From Asterionellopsis glacialis (Eukaryota; Bacillariophyta; Plagiogrammaphyceae; Rhaphoneidales; Asterionellopsidaceae), in assembly GCA_014885115.2 (NCBI GenBank), contig WKLE02003565.1, positions 1-14,086 of the forward strand: 14,086 nucleotides of DNA, in the 5' to 3' direction. Below the pieces are notes generated by a model, which saw only the letters and a program-made list of their open reading frames with translations, did not search any database and was not told the DNA's origin. Below are positions 8,557-14,086 of this stretch, piece by piece. The translations under genes and the position numbers were made by a program. Numbering within the stretch: the stretch's first letter is position 1; each line of letters begins with the position of its first letter.

Positions 8557-10420
8557 AGAGTAACTTTGTGTATAACTTTCCCTGACGCACTTGGAGGATA
8601 TATACGCAGACACTATTGAGAATAAAAAGTTGTGTTTCTTTTAGAGATATTGATTTGTACATTATGGACGGCGAAAGAAAGAAAGAAATTTAATATAAGC
8701 ATGTTTTCCAAAAGAAAATATGTTTTATGGGATAAAAGAAGAACATAATAATTCATTTATGTATTCGTAGGATAAGGGGGTATTTTTTTGGTTTGTCATT
8801 CAACAATGGTAGTTTTTTTCCATAAAAATTGCACTAGTAGCAATGTATACTGTCAATCCATGTTCATACAAATTCTTTCCATCTGAGTCTGAAATACGAG
8901 CTTGAGGTAGCACGGTTTCAACAACTTTGAAATTTATGAAAACTGGAATACCACATCACAGATTCTCTCCAAACTTTGTGAAGTAGAGTGATTGTAGAGA
9001 TCATAGATACGCTCAAAGTCAGCGCAGGGGGACTACCAGGTACACACCATGGGGTTGAGAAGGGAAGTGCGAGATTTTTTTATGGGTGGTTCGTCATCTT
9101 CTCTTTCCGTCTCTCTACTGCTTCTACTTTGTAAGAGAAAAAAATGTCCTATTCAATTGGTAATGCAATAGACAAAATCAGTGTCAGTACTAGAGGTACT
9201 TTTAATTCAGATTTGATACCAATTCCTATGTATGTGAAAATATTCGTATGTAGAAAGCAACATAATAAACCTGGTAGATTTCAATTCAAACACATTCTTA
9301 TGGTCTACGGCACACATATATATATACAACGGACGACTCTTCGAAAATCGCCAGCTGTCACTACGCCGGTACTTTTTTTGTTCTTGAAGCTGCTTCTTTG
9401 TATTTTCGGGAAGAATCGAAACTCAGGTCTTCTCTCTACTCTTGTTGACAACCACACACGCGTGGTTTTCCGCACGCAACTACGCTGTTTTTGCTCGCAC
9501 GCAACAGCACAACCCCAACAACGCGAACGCAAGCGCAGAGAAGCACTCGATCGCACACAACTTTTTCAAAGATCGTGTCATTTTGCGCATCTATCGCACG
9601 CTGCTCCCTGAGAAACAGAGCACAAGGTTTGACCTCAGCAACATTAGTCCTACATCGCATCGCAAGGAAAAAGTGCGCAGTGTGAGAGCACAAGACAAGG
9701 AAAAAGGTGCGTGCTCGGTGTGCACGATGCGGATCGGATTCTGGAGAGATCGCTTTTTTGTGTACAACACCCGATTCCCCAAAAGATATATCATTATTTG
9801 GATGTAGATGTTGTTTGTGTTTTGGAATTCAATCATGTTTAGATCAAGTTGAGAATGAAAAATATCAAGTCGTCACGATACGATTTGGTATCTATCATTT
9901 GGATCTTTTTCCTTGCTTTTTTCATGATGACTTTCATGTACAAGTACGATAGTGTTTGCGACGGATTATCTCAGTCTCTAGAAATTTGATGGTGAGAATG
10001 GCCTTTCTTGGAAATAAGACACCCTTCATGATAGCAGCAGATTCTTCTTTGTGCTCGTATCTTTCGCATCATAGTAGCTTGAACCCCCACACGATTCACA
10101 CGCTTTTGTCAAGAAAGCTACTTACTGCGTACTGAACCCATCCGGTGTTTTTTTCTACCGGAAAAAATGAAATGAAATATAATGTTTTTGTCCAAAAAGA
10201 TGATATGCTTGATTTGAAGCAAAGATGAAGGTTCTCTAACTTCATTATTACTGTTGTCGCTATCCAAACTCTCTTTTTTTTTAATCCAAACAGAATCAAA
10301 ATAATCATCAATAGAGTGTCTTTAGGTTGTAACTTGGTACAGAACAAACGTTCGTGTATACCCCCTCTAGAGAAGATAAATAAGCTATCGATAAAACCAC
10401 ATAAATAAGGAAGGCAGATA
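8557..10420. other. Intergenic region with possible 5' leader of the downstream gene
   Basis: The first part (8557-9300) is AT-rich with short A/G and T runs, one TACCAGGTA at 9034-9042 and no coding signal. An ORF at 9144-9611 has no recognisable motif and turns into CpG-rich repeat-like sequence. Positions 9303-9726 lack any ATG, are richer in C and CpG than the surroundings, and contain CGCACGCAAC twice (9471-9480, 9496-9505). From 9727 on ATGs return. A strong acceptor-like tract, CTCTTTTTTTTTAATCCAAA followed by CAG, ends at 10293, and 10294-10420 again has no ATG. These fit an untranslated leader exon and a 5' UTR intron, but are not proof. Confidence 0.4.
8621..8626 (+). terminator. 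Possible polyadenylation signal AATAAA
   Basis: AATAAA lies 64 bases after the stop codon of the Lys-repeat gene and is followed by a T-rich stretch. Canonical signals are not strict in diatoms, so this is only a candidate. Confidence 0.3.
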
Positions 10421-11677
10421 ATGATGGAACAGCCACCTCCTGTTGCCATGGAAGCTCCTCCTACTGTTCCTCAAGAACAACAACCTGTTGCTGTTGCTGC
10501 TCCACAAGAAGCAGTTCCAGTACCTGTGGCAGCTCCTCCACCTCAACAGCCTGTGGCTGCTGTTGCCGCACCACCTACTCCTGTAGCTGTGGCACCACCA
10601 CCTCAACCTGTGACTGCCGCACCACCTCAAACACCCCAAACACCTACAGCAGATGGTCGTGTTATTTTACCTACACCTGAAGAATTTTCAGCGGATGAAA
10701 ACTTACGTTTGGGACGTGCCAATGGGAATGTCTATCAACGCAAGCCAGGTGTCGATGGTGTCCATGATGGACAAATCATGGTCCGTCTCAAGAAGAAGCG
10801 TTTCATTGTGATTGATTACAGTTTGGACCCTGTCGATGCACCGGAAGGTGCCGTCATGCCGGAAGGTGCTGGAAAACAAAAATGTATCACAGCTGAATGT
10901 ACCAAGGTAGGTATCCCCATATGTTTATTTGATTCCGAACCCTCCGAACCCGCTTCGCTGTACATGAGATCCGGATTATGCTTTACCTGTCAACGTATTT
11001 TAAATGAAAAACGTCGTACGCAACGCAAACGCAAGACGGACGATGGTGTGGATGGGACACCTCATTCCAAAAAGAAAGCTAAATTATCCAATGGTGAAAT
11101 TATTGATTTAGCTCCGGATGCGGTCATTGTCAATGGACCGGTAGGAGATGCCAAACCTCACAGTGAAGCCTATGGATTTCATGAAATTGGTGTCGACCTT
11201 CAAACCTGTGTCCAAGAAGCCGCACAAGATACCGAACGTTTGGTCACTGCCAGTGAAGACATTACGAACCTCTATGACAAGGCCTTTGGTTCGGTCAAGA
11301 AGAGTTTATATCTATTGTCGCAATGGAAAGCATCTTGGGATGCTGCTATTGCAGCGGCTGTGGCACAAGAAACAGTCAATGATGCAGGGTTGGCAGATGC
11401 GGTAGCCTCTGCGGCAGCTGTGGTGGCTGCGGCTGGATTAGAAAGTCAAGAAAATTCCGCCAATATGATTGCTTTATTATCGGCAGCGGAAGCAAAGGGT
11501 GATAATAATGGTGAAGGTGATGTCAAGAAGGAAGAAAGTGTGGAAGGTGGTGCTGATGCTATTGCTGCTGCTACCGCTGCGAGTGTGGGTGACGAGGCTG
11601 GTGCTCCTCCACCTGGTGTTGTCCCTGAAGGACAACCTGCGGAACAAACTGAAAATGTGGAAGTATTTGGGGTTTAG
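10421..11677 (+). CDS. Unrecognised protein with Cys-pair motif and basic NLS-like clusters, probably nuclear
   Basis: This is a single exon of 418 residues; the ATG at 10421 is the first in its leader and has A at -3. Residues 1-76 are a Pro/Ala/Val/Gln-rich, probably disordered arm (AVAAPQEAVPVPVAAPPP). Residues 77-195 form the compact part: GRVILPTPEEFSADENLRLG, then QIMVRLKKKRFIVIDY, then C155-x4-C160 and C187-x2-C190 in YMRSGLCFTCQRILNEKRR, which could bind a metal. Residues 196-222 contain RTQRKRK and SKKKAK, typical of nuclear import signals. Residues 245-320 look helical (CVQEAAQDTERL, then LYLLSQWKASWDAAIAAAVA), and the tail from 321 is Ala/Glu/Gly-rich and acidic. I do not recognise a named family. 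A DNA- or chromatin-associated role is a guess from the zinc-like Cys pairs next to basic clusters. Codon use is clean and the frame unbroken, so the gene looks intact. It is convergent with the next gene. Confidence 0.85.
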   Translation: MMEQPPPVAMEAPPTVPQEQQPVAVAAPQEAVPVPVAAPPPQQPVAAVAAPPTPVAVAPPPQPVTAAPPQTPQTPTADGRVILPTPEEFSADENLRLGRANGNVYQRKPGVDGVHDGQIMVRLKKKRFIVIDYSLDPVDAPEGAVMPEGAGKQKCITAECTKVGIPICLFDSEPSEPASLYMRSGLCFTCQRILNEKRRTQRKRKTDDGVDGTPHSKKKAKLSNGEIIDLAPDAVIVNGPVGDAKPHSEAYGFHEIGVDLQTCVQEAAQDTERLVTASEDITNLYDKAFGSVKKSLYLLSQWKASWDAAIAAAVAQETVNDAGLADAVASAAAVVAAAGLESQENSANMIALLSAAEAKGDNNGEGDVKKEESVEGGADAIAAATAASVGDEAGAPPPGVVPEGQPAEQTENVEVFGV

Positions 11678-12089
11678 AAGCAATATACAAAACACAAAGT
11701 AACGAATCTAACAACACACAAGTTTCGCAGTTTTTTTGAAGAAAACTGGGAAGAACCATTATTCCATTATTAGACAAGATACATAACGTGTGTAGAAATG
11801 AAATAATCTAAAACTTTATAAAAAAATATTTATTTGAATGAATGTTTACATTTTTCTTGTCCTTCTATACATACATATGAAAATGCAAGATGCGTGGTGA
11901 AAAGAAAGAGAAGAGTATATGGCGATTGCTTGAAAGGTGGAGCAGCTCTATTACGAGAAAACCCAGTAGAGGTACACTAAATGCTACAAGGGAGAGAGAG
12001 AAAGAAGGACACGGGGCCCTTTTTCTTTCCCAATATACATTCTTTGACTTCTCCCGAAGTAATACTTTTCATCATCAGTTCGTCCTTTC
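11678..12089. other. Convergent intergenic spacer
   Basis: This 412-base spacer separates two convergent stop codons and should hold both 3' UTRs. It is AT-rich, with a T-run at 11731-11737, an AT-only block around 11815-11833 and a GA-rich run near 11990-12006. I see no gene. A plus-strand ORF starting at 11890 has no motif and overlaps the end of the minus-strand gene. Confidence 0.5.
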
Positions 12090-13148
12090 TTATTTTCTTG
12101 TCTGGCTTGTCATTCGTCTCTTATGATTATTATTATTCAAAGGGTATGACTTTTTAGTAGTCAAACGTCTTGATCGTTCTGTAATTCCAGGTATGTAAAA
12201 GGTGCTTTCCATTGTTGATTTTTCCTTATGAATCAATGTATTAATTTCTTCTTGATGTTGTTGTATTCTTGATGCAATTGTATTTTCATCAATGTTGGCC
12301 AATGCATTCTTCTTCTTGTTATTAGAATCGGTAGTAGCAGCAGTCCATCTACTGCTGCTAGAGTTACTACTGCTTTTTTTTGCGTCTAAAAGAATCATGG
12401 ATGGTGGCTTGTTCTTCTTTTTGTGGGTGTAGTCCAAGGAACAATTTTCTTTTTGGTTCTGGACGGTGTCATTGTTGATACAGTTATCATCATCTCCCAT
12501 TCTGTTCTTTTCCTCCCTATGAGATGATGATGTTTGGGAGTTTCGTCGTGATTGCTGTGAAGGACGACGACGACTTTTGGTACTGTTTGGTTTGGGTAAT
12601 AAATGTACGGAAGATCCTTCCAAACATCGAGCTCGTCCTGTAATTCCAGGAATAAAGTACGATGACTTCGATGTGATGGAAGTTCTCCATGACGATAGAC
12701 TGGCTTTACTTGTCACACTTGTCTTTTTATCCTGAAAGGACGATTCCATGTCATTGTCACTGTTGTTATCTTTACTTTTTTGGTTTCCACTAACTGTTCG
12801 CTTAATGATGTCATTCAAGGCTGCTTCTAAACTTGGATGATTTCTATAATTGCCACGATGACTTGAGGAGGAAGACAATGTACTACAACTTGAGTTATCA
12901 TCGTCATCATCATGATGGCTGAAACTCATGTTGTTGTTGGTACCACTGAAAAGTGCTTCCACGGTTTCCATGGAGGTACGATCTTTTTTGTAAACCACAT
13001 CTAATTCGGTGGTTTCACTTTCATCCCAAATACTATCACCAGGACTACCACAAGACGGGCTGCTACGTAACTCTTGGTAATCCCTTACTGTTGTTGCACT
13101 GGCACGACCATTCGTGGGAGTTTTCATTTTGTGTTGTTGGAGTAGCAT
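12090..13148 (-). CDS. Unrecognised Ser/Asn/Lys-rich protein with duplicated PGIT motif
   Basis: This is a single exon of 352 residues; the start ATG at 13148 has A at -3. Most of the protein is low complexity and probably disordered: HHDDDDDNSSCSTLSSSSS at 78-96, Lys/Ser runs at 242-280, and Asn-rich and basic at the C-terminus (LNNNNHKRR). Two sites stand out. SYFIPGITGRAR at 163-174 and TFYIPGITERSRR at 316-328 are clear copies of one short motif, [YF][FY]IPGITxRxR. A possible helix, ENTIASRIQQHQEEINTLIH, lies just before the second copy. There is no signal peptide or membrane segment, so it should act in cytoplasm or nucleus. The abundance of Ser near Arg (RRRPSQQSRRNS) suggests phosphorylation. 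I do not know the family and assign no function. Despite the low complexity, the frame is long, starts with ATG, and keeps a duplicated non-simple motif, which argues that it is real. Confidence 0.7.
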   Translation of the reverse strand: MLLQQHKMKTPTNGRASATTVRDYQELRSSPSCGSPGDSIWDESETTELDVVYKKDRTSMETVEALFSGTNNNMSFSHHDDDDDNSSCSTLSSSSSHRGNYRNHPSLEAALNDIIKRTVSGNQKSKDNNSDNDMESSFQDKKTSVTSKASLSSWRTSITSKSSYFIPGITGRARCLEGSSVHLLPKPNSTKSRRRPSQQSRRNSQTSSSHREEKNRMGDDDNCINNDTVQNQKENCSLDYTHKKKNKPPSMILLDAKKSSSNSSSSRWTAATTDSNNKKKNALANIDENTIASRIQQHQEEINTLIHKEKSTMESTFYIPGITERSRRLTTKKSYPLNNNNHKRRMTSQTRK

Positions 13149-14086
13149 GATGAGTATGGAATCTCCAAGGTGTTGGTTGTCACTCTACCCTACTGAAAAA
13201 CTCGAGTCTCCCTCTCTAGAGTTGATGTACTGCTTATTGTGTTTCTCCGATTTTAAAGAACACGATCCTCCTCTTCAATGAGAGATGAGTGTTTTAAATT
13301 GAATTCTTGTGTATGGGAATGCGACTTTGGAGGGGTGTATTGTATGAACTTTTGTAGATAAAAGCTTTGGGCCTTATTCTACGGTCTATGACATTCCCTA
13401 GCCTACTTCGTATGTACTACATTCACGAGTTAACTTCTGTTGGGGTTCGCAACACGCACATTCGAGCTTTCGTGTATGGCGTCGCGTAACTTGTAATACT
13501 TTCACAAGTCAATTGTACACGATGGGACACCGTTACCTGAAACGTCGAAATACTGTGTATGGAAGAATGGCGCGCTTGGCCCTTTCTGTCCACGATTACC
13601 CGCCTGTTGGTGGTCTCATGCGACAAAAAATGCGATAAAGGTACTTTGCGTGAAAACCAACGACTAGTCGTGCTGGTAGAAAAAAAGTGCCAGGCAAGCA
13701 GTCAATTTCCCTTCGGAAAATCACAACGGGCAGACCCAAGACAGATTGGGATGACAGATTGACAGACCAACGTCTGCCCTGCCTTTACACATCGTAAAGA
13801 CAGGACCCTCTGGGGTTCTCCCAAAATGATCGACCGACGGATCATGAAGCTATCCAACGTAGATTGTGTTGTATCTCAGCTGGTATCCCTTACCAGGTAT
13901 CTCTTTTACCTGTACCAGGTATTATAATAATAACACGTATTTATTAATATCTCTTTTATCTTTGGTCCTACTGTAATTGCGTTCCTGACAGCTATGCACA
14001 GTACCTGTACCTGGGAGTCCGAGCCACATCATCTTCCCGAAAATCGGACATTGGCTCGCCTGCTCGTTATGACGTCATGTATCAAA
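13149..14086. other. Upstream region of the PGIT-motif gene, no gene seen
   Basis: The promoter of the minus-strand gene should lie just above 13148. Beyond about 13400 the base composition becomes more mixed, with short open pieces such as KITTGRPKTDWDDRLTDQ near 13717-13770 that might be transposon debris, though I cannot link them to a family. TACCAGGTA occurs at 13891-13899 and 13913-13921, and TGACGTCA at 14070-14077. No start codon followed by a convincing protein is seen in either direction. Confidence 0.45.
14070..14077. promoter_or_regulatory. Second CRE-like site TGACGTCA
   Basis: A perfect TGACGTCA palindrome lies close to the right edge. Its gene, if any, would be outside the window or be the minus-strand gene 920 bases away. 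It is a sequence match only. Confidence 0.25.

Noticed and set aside
9144..9611. 155-codon plus-strand ORF
   Set aside because: It shows no domain or composition typical of the other genes and crosses into the CpG-containing ATG-poor block. It is probably chance.
10096..10639. Minus-strand ORFs opposite the start of the 10421 gene
   Set aside because: They are antisense to a Pro/Ala-rich arm and have no recognisable content.
11728..11748. Small inverted repeat CAGTTTT/AAAACTG after the 10421 gene, like a terminator
   Set aside because: It has only seven base pairs, and eukaryotic polymerase II genes do not use intrinsic hairpin terminators. It is likely chance in AT-rich DNA.
13559..13762. 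67-codon ORF near the right end
   Set aside because: It has no motif and weak composition. The neighbouring frame gives an equally short piece (GRPKTDWDDRLTDQ), so neither can be called a gene.
1..14086. tRNA, rRNA, snRNA and CRISPR arrays
   Set aside because: I found no tRNA B-box with a foldable partner, no rRNA-like block and no regularly spaced direct repeats other than the coding repeat.

Overview
This window looks like nuclear DNA of a diatom (stramenopile), probably a pennate species, although the pennate assignment is only inference. The reasons are AT-rich intergenic DNA, a few short GTAAGT...AG introns, and secreted proteins with PS- or PT-repeat linkers. A lysine/serine/glycine repeat protein of the silica-associated kind and an LRR protein with the cysteine-rich C-terminal cap common in diatom LRR proteins point the same way. 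There is no bacterial operon organisation and no rRNA or tRNA gene that I can see.

Layout. Positions 1-1320 hold the decayed remains of a transposon-like ORF on the minus strand, broken by stops and frameshifts but with several motifs still readable in the correct order; it runs off the left edge. Positions 2229-5454 (minus) are a three-exon gene for a secreted protein: signal peptide, reeler-like domain, Ser/Pro linker, about 21 leucine-rich repeats and a Cys cap. Positions 7059-8556 (plus) are a two-exon gene for a secreted protein with a Pro/Thr linker and a 15-residue tandem repeat rich in Lys, Gly and Ser, a candidate silica-associated (silaffin/cingulin-like) protein. Positions 10421-11677 (plus) are a single-exon gene for a probably nuclear protein with a Cys pair motif and basic NLS-like clusters. 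Positions 12090-13148 (minus) are a single-exon gene for a low-complexity, charged protein with a duplicated PGIT motif.

Arrangement. The LRR gene and the Lys-repeat gene are divergent and share a 1.6 kb intergenic region that carries a dense cluster of a near-palindromic 9-mer (TACCWGGTA) and a perfect TGACGTCA site. The last two genes are convergent. Both the LRR and the Lys-repeat proteins appear to be exported, so a cell-surface or cell-wall role for the divergent pair is plausible, but this is inference. The intergenic stretch 8557-10420 contains a 424-nt ATG-free, CpG-containing block that may be the distal 5' leader of the 10421 gene.

The most interesting items are the symmetric four-LRR exon flanked by same-phase introns in the same register of the repeat, the stop-free 90-nt intron, the higher-order structure of the Lys repeat, the intron that would switch that protein's tail from basic to hydrophobic, and the dispersed TACCWGGTA motif.
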